Program-made: the position numbers and the translations under genes
In this document: positions 43,131 to 54,300 of the stretch, piece by piece
How the letters are laid out: every line of letters starts with the position of its first letter
Numbering within the stretch: the first letter of the stretch is position 1
The notes under the pieces: model-generated
Seen by the model: only the letters and a program-made list of their open reading frames with translations
Databases searched by the model: none
Told to the model about the DNA's origin: nothing
Assembly: GCA_965649825.1 (NCBI GenBank)
Contig: OZ287710.1
Coordinates: 310,001-374,000, forward strand
Direction: 5' to 3'
DNA: 64,000 nt
Source of the DNA: Penicillus capitatus
Lineage: Eukaryota; Chlorophyta

Positions 43131-44069
43131 TTACGCAATGTGATAGTCAATGTCTTGAGGTTTGTTGAAAAGACAGGTGTCAATGTGCTCCCAAGCGACA
43201 AACACAAAAGAGGACCGTCCACGCTGATGTTCCAGTTCTTGATAGTCCACGACATTCTCTTCTTCTTGTTGCCCTTCCTGTCCCACCTCCGTAGTGATGA
43301 TTTTCTGGACATCTAATCGATTGTTGGCACCGGGAGCGGTTGATCGCAACCGAACGGTGATTTGGAAACGAATGTGCGGTGTTTTGGGGTAGAGGGCATT
43401 GCAGGTGGTCCATCCTTCGTCAAAGATATAATCTCCAGTCATGAGTGTCACGGGCTCTTTGCATTTCGATGTCAGACTGAGAGGAGAGCCTAGAAATGCA
43501 GCCACCTTCCGAGGGATGACAGGTGTGGTGCAATAACGGAATCTTCCGCCTGGCCAAAACCGCAGGTATCGAAAGTAGGTGACGAGATGCACTGCCTTTC
43601 GCTCTCGCCACTCAGCGATCCCTGTTCTGAGATACGTGTTCCGCGCCACATACATTCCATCAAATCTCAAATGCGGTCGACACAGAAACATGCGTTTCCA
43701 GGAACTGTTGTATTGGGACTTGACAATTTCGACATTCTTCTCTGGTGTGTCATCGGCAAAGGCATCTAGACAAGCCCGATACCAAAACTGAGGCTGCTGT
43801 GCCAAGATGTTCCACTGACGACAGACACAGCTGGCAACGCCGAGACCATAAGGACCCAGACGCGAAAAGAGCTTCAACATGATCTCCTGTGGCAGCTTCT
43901 TCTGTATAGGACTCTGATGATGTTCATCGCCCTGCGATGGCAGACAAGGCAGACGCAGTCCATAGAGGGATAGCCACGGTCGGTTGGGTAAGAGAAATAG
44001 ACTGGCCACGTCGAAGCCATGATGTTCGAAGTCTCGCTCGAGGAGCAGCTTCTGCGTCACGACCGACAT
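43131..44069 (-). CDS. FBXO9/HRT3-like F-box protein
   Basis: A substrate receptor of SCF ubiquitin ligase. Read on the minus strand from MSVVTQKLLLERDFEHHGFD, it has the F-box KKLPQEIMLKLFSRLGPYGL then GVASCVCRQWNILAQQPQFW and YRACLDAF. The FBXO9-specific part follows: WKRMFLCRPHLRFDGMYVAR, NTYLRTGIAEWRERKAVHLV and TYFRYLRFWPGGRFRYCTTP, GDYIFDEG, then FVFVAWEHIDTCLF near the end at 43131. In FBXO9 the module after the F-box is a lipocalin-like barrel. No TPR or MIT repeat is seen upstream, so it is shorter than animal FBXO9. The frame is open to 44297, but the ATG at 44069 is preferred because the sulfate-binding protein gene starts at 44112 on the other strand. Confidence 0.82.
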   Translation of the reverse strand: MSVVTQKLLLERDFEHHGFDVASLFLLPNRPWLSLYGLRLPCLPSQGDEHHQSPIQKKLPQEIMLKLFSRLGPYGLGVASCVCRQWNILAQQPQFWYRACLDAFADDTPEKNVEIVKSQYNSSWKRMFLCRPHLRFDGMYVARNTYLRTGIAEWRERKAVHLVTYFRYLRFWPGGRFRYCTTPVIPRKVAAFLGSPLSLTSKCKEPVTLMTGDYIFDEGWTTCNALYPKTPHIRFQITVRLRSTAPGANNRLDVQKIITTEVGQEGQQEEENVVDYQELEHQRGRSSFVFVAWEHIDTCLFNKPQDIDYHIA

Positions 44070-44111
44070 ATCTGTTCGAAAGTGAATGCGACAGATGAGA
44101 AGTTCGTCAAT
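44070..44111. promoter_or_regulatory. Bidirectional promoter spacer, 42 nt
   Basis: Separates the preferred starts of the F-box gene (minus) and the plastid sulfate-binding protein gene (plus). If the F-box protein starts at 44297 instead, the two coding regions would overlap head to head. Confidence 0.35.
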
Positions 44112-45741
44112 ATGACACTGAATCATCGGGTGTGTCCATCTGGAAAGTGGTGTCCGGGGACGCGACTCCCTCCTGCTAGACGTCTTTTCCTGAGGAGCCG
44201 ACCCGGTTATGTGCCGAGGGTCCGAGCGAGAATCGGGTTTGGTGGTGGTAGATCGGGAGGATATGGAGGGGGCAATGGTGGGTGTGGATGGAATCATGGA
44301 TCTCCCGGTGGATCAGACCACAACCCTCAACTCGCCAGGATCTTTGCTGGTGTTAGTCAAGGTGTCGGCAATATCTCCATACTGGACAGAAGGGCAGGAG
44401 GTCGATCGAGATTGCGTGTATGATTAGATCAGAAAGATCAGCAGGGGAAAAAAGAAGAAGTCATTCTGTTGACCATGAGTGCGATCTCCGTCTCCAGAGC
44501 TGCTTTCTCTCGGATCACAAAGAGCTTCATAAAAGACTACCGCGAAAAGACGGGGAGAGAAGTCAGGTGTGTTGCATCTTGGATCATCTCGGTGCCATTC
44601 GTGGTATCAGGTTTCGAATGACATACAATGGCAGTGGCATTCAAGCAAGAGCCGTGATTGATGGCCTGCCTTCTGACATCGTGGCATTGGCTTTGCCACT
44701 CGACGTCATTAAGATTGAACAGGTCTGTTCCCAATGGCGCCGAATCTGTTGACAAGGTTGGGCAGGCAGGACTGATCGACGAGGGTTGGCAGAACCGAGC
44801 AGAGAATAACTCCATTTTTGCCGAGTCTGTCGTATCCATCGTCGTCCGAAAGGGAAATCCTCACGTCTTACCCGCACACCGCACTCAGTCTTCATCAGAC
44901 GCGACGATGTTGTGCGTCTTAGGGTGTGAAGGACTGGCCTGATCTCCTCAAGGATGGTGTGGAGGTGATTACAGCCAATCCGAAAACAGCAGGCGTTGCA
45001 CGATGGACTTTTCTTGCGCTGTGGGGACACATGATGCACAACGGAGAGGACAAGGCCAGGAGCTACGTCACACAGGTGTGGCAATCTTCTTATGCATCGG
45101 GAACTTCCTTGTGGATGGATCCTCAGGTCTTCGATCACGTTCCTGTTCAGCCGAGAGATGCACGAGAAGCATCTGACGTCTTCTACAAACAAGAAGTCGG
45201 CGATGCCCTGCTCACCTACGAAAACGAAGTCTCTTCTGATCCCGATCTGGATACAATGACGCATCTGTTTCTCAAACAGGTCATCATGACCAACAAAATG
45301 GTGGGAGAGGAGGGAGCCTTGCCATACGTCGTTCCAGAGCACAACATTCGTATTGAATCGCCCGTTGCCCTTGTCGACAAGTTTGAGCACTCCCAGTTGC
45401 GTTTTGCTCTGTCTTACAGTGTCTGCAGGAATCTGAGAACAAAACCGAAGGCCACTCAGGAAGCGGCTAAAGCTTTTGTGGACTACCTCTTCACTCCTGA
45501 TGCCCAGCGCACTCTGGTGGAATTTGGATTTCGTTCCGTCAATCCAGTGGTGAAGAAAGAAACGGAAGAGAACCTGCCCAAAGTCAAGACGCTGTGGTCC
45601 GTGGAGAGTAAACTGGGTGGGTGGCTCAACGCTCAAGAGAAGTTCTTTGCATCCGATCGAATCTTGGACGATATTCAAGCCGAGGTTTCTCAACGAAGGA
45701 TGGAAATCGAAAGACAGAAACAGAGATCATGGCGCAGTTAA
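44112..45741 (+). CDS. SBP: Plastid sulfate-binding protein of a sulfate ABC transporter
   Basis: A nuclear copy of the cyanobacterial/plastid sulfate-binding protein. The precursor starts MTLNHRVCPSGKWCPGTRLP, has an Arg-rich transit-like stretch and a Gly-rich linker (GFGGGRSGGYGGGNGG), then after an intron with matching phase DQQGKKEEVILLTMSAISVS. The binding-protein fold continues: RITKSFIKDYREKTGREV, YNGSGIQARAVIDGLPSDIV with ALALPLDVIKIEQ, FAESVVSIVVRKGNPHVL, VKDWPDLLKDGVEVITANPK with TAGVARWTFLALWG, QEVGDALLTYENEVS, YVVPEHNIRIESPVALVDKF and FVDYLFTPDAQRTLVEFGFR. In Chlamydomonas the equivalent protein feeds the envelope sulfate permease. About seven introns. The C-terminus has an extra charged coiled tail of some 40 residues. 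Confidence 0.88.
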
Positions 45742-45831
45742 TGTGCACAACGACAATGGTCAACAATGTCGTCGTCGTGCACGACATTGTTTATAAGAAA
45801 GCAACTCGCATCGCAACGCAACGTATCGATC

Positions 45832-47353
45832 ATGAGCGATGTCGCCGCCTCGAGTCTCGCCAACGATGACGATGTCCATTTTCTAAAGCACCTGTCCAAA
45901 ATCCGAGTAAAGCATCGCAAAAGAATTCCCACTTTCGTAACCGCACGTGACCAATAGGTCAAGCGCTCCGAGGAGTGTCTCCCGATGGACGATCTCAAGC
46001 ACTTGCTGACGGGTTATTGTATTTTCGATGCTAACCGCGTCAGGTTCGGACAGAAAGGAGGGCATGACTAGGTCGATAGGTGTCTGTGTGCCAACAGATA
46101 TCGGTTGATCAAGAAGAAGAAAATTGCCATCATTGGTGTCGTCTGTACATCGAGAGACGGGAGCCTGAAGCTCTCGTCTCTGACAAGGCGTCGTCTGGAT
46201 GTGGTCTTGAGTGATACAAGGAAGAGATATCGGCTGGGCGACGCTCTATTGCTCATGGATCCCGTTCTGGATTTTTCGAATGACTCGATGCGATTTGAGA
46301 TGAAAGGCAAAGCAAACGTCATCGTTCTGGGCAGAGCAGTCGATTTTGGAATCTGTTCATTTGTGAATGCGGTACGATGACAGCAGAACTGGATCCCACA
46401 AACGCATCTGTGCGTTCGTTTGTCCAGAATGGAAACCGTTGTAGCGAAGTGATCAATAAAAGCATTGGTCATATGTGTGAGACACATGCGCAAGTGAAGC
46501 ATCCCCTTCGCGTGCTTACACATGCACTAATCTGAGTACTTGGATGCTTCAGACAGAATCCAAGACGCTGAGTAAGATGATTGCACGAAGACAAGAACTT
46601 GGAGGTGCTTTGATCTATAACGAATTGCGTTTCAACTACCACACTCGACGTGAGGGACCATCCAGTCAACAGGCATGACCATGAGTGATTTCTGGTTGGC
46701 ACAGATCGACGTCTGTGTCCTGCTTTGTACACAAGAGGAAGCGGAGAAGAAACCACAACAAAGAACAAAAGAAAGCGACCGTTTTATGATGAACCCGGAT
46801 TCGAGAAAAAGGTCGAGGAGATGCCTGCCGGCAAAGAGAAGACGCATCTGGAGGCATTGCTGAGAAGATTGAAGCCAAAACAAGTCAAGACGATGCAGCA
46901 ACAAATGAAAGAGTATCTTGCCAAGAAACAGATGCCGTGTGATCCAGAACAGGTGTGATGTCATTCGTTCTTTTATGGATGTATGCAAGGAAGGTCTTTT
47001 TCAGGAGGACTCTGATAGCATGCACAGCTCTAAGACTGGTACAGACATCATGATGACGCCACCTAGGCTCCTCACACGCAGATTGGATCCACCGTAACAT
47101 ATGAGATGATGACGCGTTAAGACGTCGTGTCGTTTCTGTCTTTTGTAGTGAGGATGGGAGCATTGTGTTGGAATCCATCGAGCCTCGGCCATCCCAAGCA
47201 GAGATCGAGAGTCTGATCTTGAGCATGAAGAAAGCCGCTGGTTGTCTTTCGGGTCAGAAACCTCAGTCACAGTGCGTGACAGATCTAGCGCAGACCTTCC
47301 AGTTCTGCAGCAGAGAAGAGGACGAGGCGAGCCACGATACAGAATCGGACTGA
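45832..47353 (+). CDS. MCM10: MCM10 DNA-replication factor
   Basis: Recruits DNA polymerase alpha and activates the CMG helicase. The start MSDVAASSLANDDDVHFLKH is followed, after in-phase introns of 51 and 33 nt, by the OB fold (RLIKKKKIAIIGVVCTSRDG, RLGDALLLMDPVLDFSND, GKANVIVLGRAVDFGICSFV). A 57-nt intron (GTACGATG..TCCAG) then joins NA to NGNRCSEVINKSIGHMCETH, the CCCH zinc finger diagnostic of MCM10. Later exons give TESKTLSKMIARRQELGGAL, a KRKRPFYDEPGFEKKVEEM block, a coiled coil (LRRLKPKQVKTMQQQMKEYL) and a C-terminal SQAEIESLILSMKKAAG. It is shorter than animal MCM10, with no clear C-terminal zinc-ribbon domain. The junction near 46650-46730 is the least certain. Confidence 0.82.
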
Positions 47354-47856
47354 GATGTGATAATTCAAGATACGGACCAGAACGAAATGTTACAGATATT
47401 AATACGGCGCACTCTTTGTTTCTGTCTCCATGAGAAAAGAACGTGCATCTATAGACCACAATTCCCCCCCACTCATGACAATAGGGTTTTCTCCACTGAC
47501 TCATCTGTGCTAGCAGTCCAGTTGTTCATCAGAAGGGCGAGTCCTAGAAATCGATGAAGACTTTTCCGATCAATCACAGAGGATGCCGAAGTGGGAAGAA
47601 GTCACTAACCGTCAGTCCACGCACACCATCCTCGTCGCCAATTCATGAGCTAGCTCACTGCAGCAAACTCCAAACTGTAAAATTTGATCATTTGAACGCC
47701 GGGCGGACGAGCGATGGCATCGTACCAGAGACTTTCAACAACGATGGACAGTCATGACACCGTTCATTCGTCGAAGATCGACGACCCTTTGTCTCGCATC
47801 ATCTGACGCGATCACTTGCGTATCGCCGTTCGCAGCAGTACGCTCCTTAGGAAGTT
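47354..47856. other. Intergenic region before UBA2
   Basis: About 500 nt. A plus-strand open frame at 47754-48146 overlaps the UBA2 exon in another frame and has no domain. No RNA gene or repeat seen. Confidence 0.35.
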
Positions 47857-50340
47857 ATGCAAGCATCGTGGCCAGACATTCTGTTCACGGATGGCTTCCG
47901 TCAGAAGGTACCGGCGTATCTACCGCTGTCCCGCAAGACGTCGCTGTCCTCGCAGGCACGTCAGAGTCGGATTCTCCTTATTGGAGCTGGAGGTATCGGG
48001 TGCGAGGTTTTGAAGGCTCTCGTCCTAACGGGATTCCGAAAAATCACTTTGATAGATCTGGACAGCATCGAGACAAGCAATCTAAACAGACAGTTTCTCT
48101 TTCGTGCTGGACATGTTGGAATGAGCAAAGCCGAAACGGCAGCTAAAGCTGTCGAACGATTTCTCCCACCAAACAAGCCTAAATCTGTTTCATCTACAAA
48201 GCACTCCAGAAAGAAACAGCGTAAGAGTCTTGGCGAAGATGGGATCGGCTCTTCGGAAAGCAGAAAACACGGAGGGACCCCGAAAAGAGACACGTGCCTG
48301 CAGATCACTCCTTTCCATGCCGACGTCAAGGATTCGAGGTTTCATGTCGATTTTTTTAAAAGTATGTCACCGATGATTCGAGTTCATTCAACTTCTCTCA
48401 TTCTTTCCAAAAGGATTCGATATCGTCCTGAATGGACTTGACAATCTCAGTGCACGACTTCATGTAAACCGTCTTTGCTTTGCAGCGAATGTGCCATTGG
48501 TCGAATCTGGAACAGCTGGATACGAAGGCAGCGTACATTGATGGTTGCTTTGGACTGCTGTTGAGATTGCAGGTGTTTGCAGGTGACGGTGCACATAAGA
48601 GGACAGACGCATTGCTATGAATGCGAACAGAAACCCATTCCAAAGTCCTTTCCGATCTGCACCATTCGAAACACGCCAGATAAACTCATTCACTGTGTCG
48701 TCTGGGCAAAGGACCTTCTCTTCGCTCGACTCTTTGGAAAAGCAGATGTCAGAACAGGTCAGACAAATGCTCACACTATTGCCATTCATCATGTGCTCTG
48801 TTCAGATCTTGATGAGGAATCGACGAGTGATCCTGCAAAGGAGCAGCAGAAACAGGAGAATTCGACGAGCTTTTTTGTGAAGGGAGAGGAAGAACCGATT
48901 GCGGATTATGCGATTCGAATATTTCGACGTGTCTTCGAAATCGACATCGCATCTGTTCTTACGATGCAGGTATCTGACAGAATCTCGTTGAGTCCAAACG
49001 ATGTGTCTGAGCAGGAGTTGTGGAAGAATAGATCGCGTCCATCTCCGATTGTATGGCCAAGCTACGACGAAGATCTTCTCTCGATGGATAATCCTGGTGC
49101 GGATGTCTACAAAGTAAATGCGGCCGCCAATGAAGTACTCCATTGCAGTGTGCTTCGTTAACAGGTCCTTTCGAAGGCGGCGAACATGAAACTCTTTGTG
49201 GGGGCCATTACCTCCATCTATGAAACGCGTTCGAATGAGATTGGAGATCTGGTGTTCGACAAGGAAGATGAACTGTCGGTTCACTTCGTCGCTGCTGCTG
49301 CCAATCTCAGAGCGATCTGCTATTCAATCGCACAAGGTTCAATTTTTGAAATCAAAGGTACTGACTGCGTTGCCATGCACAAAATGGATGACCTGTATGC
49401 CATGTCGCTGTAGGAATGGCTGGCAACATTGTACATGCTATTGCCACAACAAATGCGACAGTGGCTGGATTGGTTGTTACAGAGGCATGCAAGATTCTGT
49501 CTGGCTGTCGACACACCGTCAAGGAAACGTTCGTCGGAAAGCATTGCTTGATTGATGGATTGAAGAGGAAACGTGATGTCCTCATTAAGAGCACGCTGCC
49601 TCCAAAGAAGAACCCAAGATGCGTTGTGTGTGGAAGGGCCATGGTTGACGTCGAGCTTAACACAGACAAAATGACACTGGGCGATTTTGTGGACAAAGTA
49701 CTCTTCCATTCGAAGGCATTGTTTCGAAATTGCAGTGACTCATGCTGTGTACTTAGGTGATCAAATCGAGGCTGGGCTTTGCAGAACCCAGCATTGTCCG
49801 TGACGACACTCTGGTGTATGAAGAGGGAGAAGGATTAGATGAGTGTGAAATCGAGGAGTATAGGGTTATGCTTTCTAAACAGATAAGCGAGCTTCCGGGC
49901 GATGGATGGAAGAATGGAGCCATTGTTCAAGTCAGTAGTCAAGCCCAACAGTTGGTGTGCACAGTTGTCCTCATACACAGAGTGATGTTCGATTCTCATT
50001 ACCGCTTTCGAGAACATGTGCTGTCACATCAGGAAGACATCGATGCAGAGACCAACCCAGACGAATTCATATTGACTGAATCTCCTGCCGAAGAAGAAGA
50101 TCCCGAAAAGGACCTAAAACGAAAACGCGAGGAAGTAAATCACCAAGGTGGCACAGTTTGCACACCCACCTACTCAAGTAGCTCACCAATCGTTCGGTAT
50201 GCACAGAGATCGCAGTGGCGGCGGGCCTCGGCGAGATTGTGGATCTATTGGATGATCCTGTCGACGGAGAGGGAGAGTTGACGGAGATCGCGTCAAAGCC
50301 GAAGAAGAAAAAGAACGAGGATGTGGCGCCAGATGACTAA
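47857..50340 (+). CDS. UBA2: SUMO-activating enzyme subunit UBA2
   Basis: Catalytic subunit of the SUMO E1. Adenylation domain: [73 protein letters not shown] and ESGTAGYEG. Catalytic-Cys half: [20 protein letters not shown], then [20 protein letters not shown] with the active Cys in PICTIRNTP, and [13 protein letters not shown]. Later: [40 protein letters not shown], the second zinc pair in NPRCVVCG (first in CYEC), a UbL domain ([11 protein letters not shown]), and an acidic then Lys-rich C-terminus ending TAA at 50338. A Lys-rich insert ([14 protein letters not shown]) sits after the first helix. About ten short introns. The stop lies 38 nt before the FTR start. Confidence 0.92.
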
Positions 50341-50378
50341 TGTGTTCATGTAAAGCATTTGTCGTCCTTATCGGTTCA

Positions 50379-50771
50379 ATGATCTCTCTTCGTCCTTGTG
50401 CCCCGCGCATTTCTCTTCGACCGCCACGACACCGAATTTACTGCAATGTCGAGCAGGACGGCGCCCTTGAGCTCAGAGTCGGTTCGCGCGTGCGCGTTAA
50501 GCAATCGATTGTGGTTTACCATGTTCCCAAACGGAAAGAGGGACTAGACATTAAGGGAATGGAGGGTTCCATCGCGAGCAATGTACGTCGCTCAGGAGAA
50601 GTCCAACTCACCCCAAATTACCCCTGGAAGATTCAGTTCGAGCAAGAAGCATCCGAAGGGAAGAAACCCAAAAAGTTCTTCGTGCATTTGGTACTAAACG
50701 CGCTTCGCATACACCTTCTGACGAAGTGGATGTCACATCAGGCCGAGGATGAAATCGAACCGGCAAGATGA
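50379..50771 (+). CDS. FTRA: Ferredoxin-thioredoxin reductase variable chain, plastid
   Basis: The non-catalytic alpha (variable) subunit that pairs with the FeS catalytic chain in plastids. A basic transit peptide MISLRPCAPRISLRPPRHR precedes the small SH3-like barrel: LELRVGSRVRVKQSIVVYHV, GLDIKGMEGSIASNV, PWKIQFEQE and KKFFVHL. A 51-nt intron (GTACTA..ATCAG) then joins in phase to AEDEIEPAR and TGA, matching the family end 'HL..dE.e'. Without the intron the tail would be nonsense. It begins 38 nt after the UBA2 stop on the same strand; another in-frame ATG even overlaps that stop (TAATG at 50338-50342), so the two genes may share a transcript. Presence of this gene shows a photosynthetic-type plastid. 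Confidence 0.88.
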   Translation: MISLRPCAPRISLRPPRHRIYCNVEQDGALELRVGSRVRVKQSIVVYHVPKRKEGLDIKGMEGSIASNVRRSGEVQLTPNYPWKIQFEQEASEGKKPKKFFVHLVLNALRIHLLTKWMSHQAEDEIEPAR

Positions 50772-51323
50772 AGATCTTGGACGATCTTTTGGATCAAAGG
50801 TCACGAGAAAGTGATTTGCTGAATCGTCTCGCTCCTCTTTTGTCTTTCCCAATTGGGACATTCTCCGCCGTATCGTTGCCGAAGCGCAATGCAAGAGGCG
50901 ACTTTTGTTAGAAAACAGGATAAGCGACATGCTATTTATAAGCGACATAAGCATTGTCGTCTTTCAACAAGGGCAAAACGGGCAATGCGATGTCCGAACA
51001 GTCGAATGACGCATCCCTGCACATGCAACCAGATGCAACCCCCTGCATTACCTCGCATTCTCGCGAAATCTGTCAGTGTTAGCTGTTTGGAGATGCGCCT
51101 AGTCCTCTGTCTGCAACGATGGTGAGAAGTTTCATTGATCCTCTGGGAAATGGGAGAGAATTGGTAGGTGTTCCTTAATCAACCCTCCAACATTGCGACA
51201 TTGAACGTTACTGACGGCTAACGGTTCTATACTTCATAAGCCATTTGGGTAACAATCCCCTCTTTCGCCCCTATTCCGTACTCATTCTTTAGCAGAATCC
51301 GCGGACCGTTCGCTCTTCGGTCG
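50772..51323. other. Intergenic region before the receptor-like gene
   Basis: About 550 nt. A minus-strand frame (50733-50954) and a plus-strand frame (50853-51125) have no domains. The last 100 nt contain pyrimidine-rich runs and probably the promoter of the receptor-like gene. Confidence 0.35.
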
Positions 51324-54300
51324 ATGAGGCTTCTGCTCGTTTTCTTCTTGGCAGTATCAATCTGCCGTACTTTGTGTCACTCGACATTCCGTTTTGGTGC
51401 TGTCCTGAGTACCGTGGGAAGCACTCGGACGATTGCCGACGCAAAAAATGGATACGCGTTGTATTTTGATGCTGTAAATGCCCTCGCCGATGGAAATGGA
51501 CTCTTCATTCAAGGAAGACCTGGCACCCAGGGATTCTACTTCAAATACGAGTTCTTATGGCGAGAGGACTTTAGTGATCGGCGAATCCATGCCGAAGAAG
51601 TCCAAAACCTGCTGGAGAAAGATCGCGTGCATTTTCTTGGAGGCTCACACCCAAAGTACGCCATGCAAGAAATGAGACTCGCCAATCAAAGCTCCATTCT
51701 CTGTTACCATTGCTGTGTCTCTCCGGACAGCATTTACGAAAGGAATTTCCCAACGACTTTTGGCATTACGGCCACCAACAAAGATTTCACTAAGCTTTTG
51801 ATTCGCCAACTGACATTTGCTCAGATTTCCTCCCTGGCCGTCATCTATGATGAAGACGATGAGTTCACCAGGACGACATGCCAAGCCGCTATCACGTTCG
51901 GCAGAGAGTTCTACGCTGGCGGTCGCGAAGATCGGATGGTCGTCATGGCATTCAATGGATCAGATACATCGGCTGACATGATAGAGGTGTTTGCGCAGCG
52001 TGCTAAGAACACGAAGATAGCAGCGGTCATTGGATGCGTTTATCCAGAGAAAGGAAAACAATTGGTGCATGCATTGGATGCTGCAGAGTATTCCCTACAA
52101 GCGTTGTTTTTGACAGTCGGACCTTCGAAGCAGTGGTGGGTGCAATCGATCGAGAACGGAGACCTCGTCAGACATCTGTTGAGTTCAGTTCAGTGGCATG
52201 AAAGCATGAACTACATGGACGATTTCTTTGGATCCACGGCAGAATACGTCAGGACATACAAGAGAAAGTACTCGGGTGCTTCTCCAGATCAAGATGCCGC
52301 CGGCGCATCTGCTGTAGGCCTAACGCTGACCAAGGCGATCACAACAGCATTCAAGAACTGCGATATCACTCAGACTAAGGGAGACGTTGATGCTCTGCTG
52401 TACGATGTAGAATCTATTGCATGTGATGATGGCCTGGACATGACAGGCTACGATCGTATTCTTCGAACACTTGCTCGTCTGGATATCGAAACCTTTTACG
52501 GCAGAGTGCAGTTCAATTCTTTCAGAAGGAATGTTGCACTGGATCCAGTGACGACACAAGTGTTTGTCAGACAAACAAAGAATGGCGAAGAAAGAAGAAA
52601 GATCGAAGCGGTTCTTCCAGTCGGCTATGCCACGAAACTCCTCGAATTCCCAGCAAACAATCGTTATCCGGATGCGTGTGTGGCAGGCCAGCATCGGGGA
52701 GCTCGCCCGTTTGATCCGTGTGAGCCATGCGCTTCTGGGACGTTTTCTGATAAGGCAAATGCGAAGCACTGTGAGAACTGTCCAATTGGTTACTGGCTGA
52801 AGACGCCAGGACAGTCCGCCTGCGACAGGTGCCCTTTAGGAACGACGACCAATTTCATTGGAGCAACAAGATTGACAGATTGCATCTGCCGTGTGGGATT
52901 CTTTAATCGTGCAGGGCTGAATGGTGTTGAATGTGAGCCATGTCCTGACGGGGCAACGTGCGAGGGCGGAATCGATGCCCCGATACCAAAGAAAGGCTAT
53001 TGGTCCAACTCTTCTGACAGAAGAGAGATCTATCGCTGTGTACCTCCCTCCGTGTGTCGTGGAGGTGAAGATTCTGAGTGCGCAGAAGGATACACGGGAA
53101 GGTACGTCACTCTGAAGTCCCTTACAAAGCAGTGAGAACTGGGTTCTGTGGATGACAGACTGTGTTCGGGATGCATGGATGGATACTTCAGTGTTGTTAA
53201 AAGGTGTCACAAATGTATGCATGCGTTTTCCATTGTCATTCTCTCTTTGCTTATTCTCTGCGGCTGGTATGTGATCAATGTGACCGTCTCTGAGAGTGTG
53301 GCTTCTTTGGAGATGATCCTTGGCTGGGCTCAGCTGGCCAATATCATTGGTGATGTCGATCTCAACTGGACACCACGAGTGGAGACGATGTTTGGAATCG
53401 CCTACAGTCTCGACTTCGATGTGAACATTCTGGAGCCGAACTGCCTGGTCGCGTGGAGTTTTCACCATAACTTCATCCTTCAGCTGTGTCTGCCTGTTGT
53501 CATGACGTCGATGGCCGGCACTGGTTACTTGCTATCGGCGATGCTATACACAGCAACTGAACGCAAATGGATGAAACTCGACAATCGCACGAGAGAGCTT
53601 CTTTCCTTGCTGGTCGAGATTCCTGAAGATCGAAAGACTCTGGAAAAGAAGTGGAACATGACGATTGCTACCTTCTTGGCATCCCTCGATACGACTTATG
53701 TGGCAATTGCCAAGTACTGTCTGGCTTGTTTCAAGTGCCGCACTGTTTCGGGAATCTCTGTTCTGGAAGCCTCACCGGATCTCGAGTGTGGCAGTTGGGA
53801 ACACACCCAACTGATCATCCTTGCTGCTCTTGGCCTGCTCTTCTACATTTTCGGATATCTGGCCTATATTGTGTGGAAACTCTACGACTTGCGCGATCGT
53901 CGGGCGTTTTCAGATGAAATCAATCTTCTGCGCTTTGGCTTTGTGTATCAGAAGTATGAAATTCCTTATTGTTACACACCAGCCATTGTCATTGTGCGAA
54001 AACTGCTTTTCGTCTTGATACTTGTGTGTGTCAACAACCCTGCCTTTCAGGTTGGAATTTTAGCTGTTGTCATTAACTGCTCGATTATTATCCACGTCTA
54101 TACAGCACCGTATGTAAACACCTATCTCGACATTCTTTTCACCTTTCTGCTTCTTGCTCTTATGTTCGAAGCCTTTGGGGGGTTGATGTTTTATAGCGAG
54201 AACCTTCCCCAAGAAAATAGAATCATTCTTGAATGGATCGTGATAATGACGCTGTTTGTCTTGATCTGTGTTTTCCTAGTCATCTTCTCGAAGGAGATTA

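Noticed and set aside
46370-46385. ATGA stop/start overlap suggesting two translationally coupled genes (46377-46380).
   Set aside because: A 57-nt intron starting at GTACGATG removes both codons and joins the MCM10 OB fold to its CCCH zinc finger in phase, so it is one gene.
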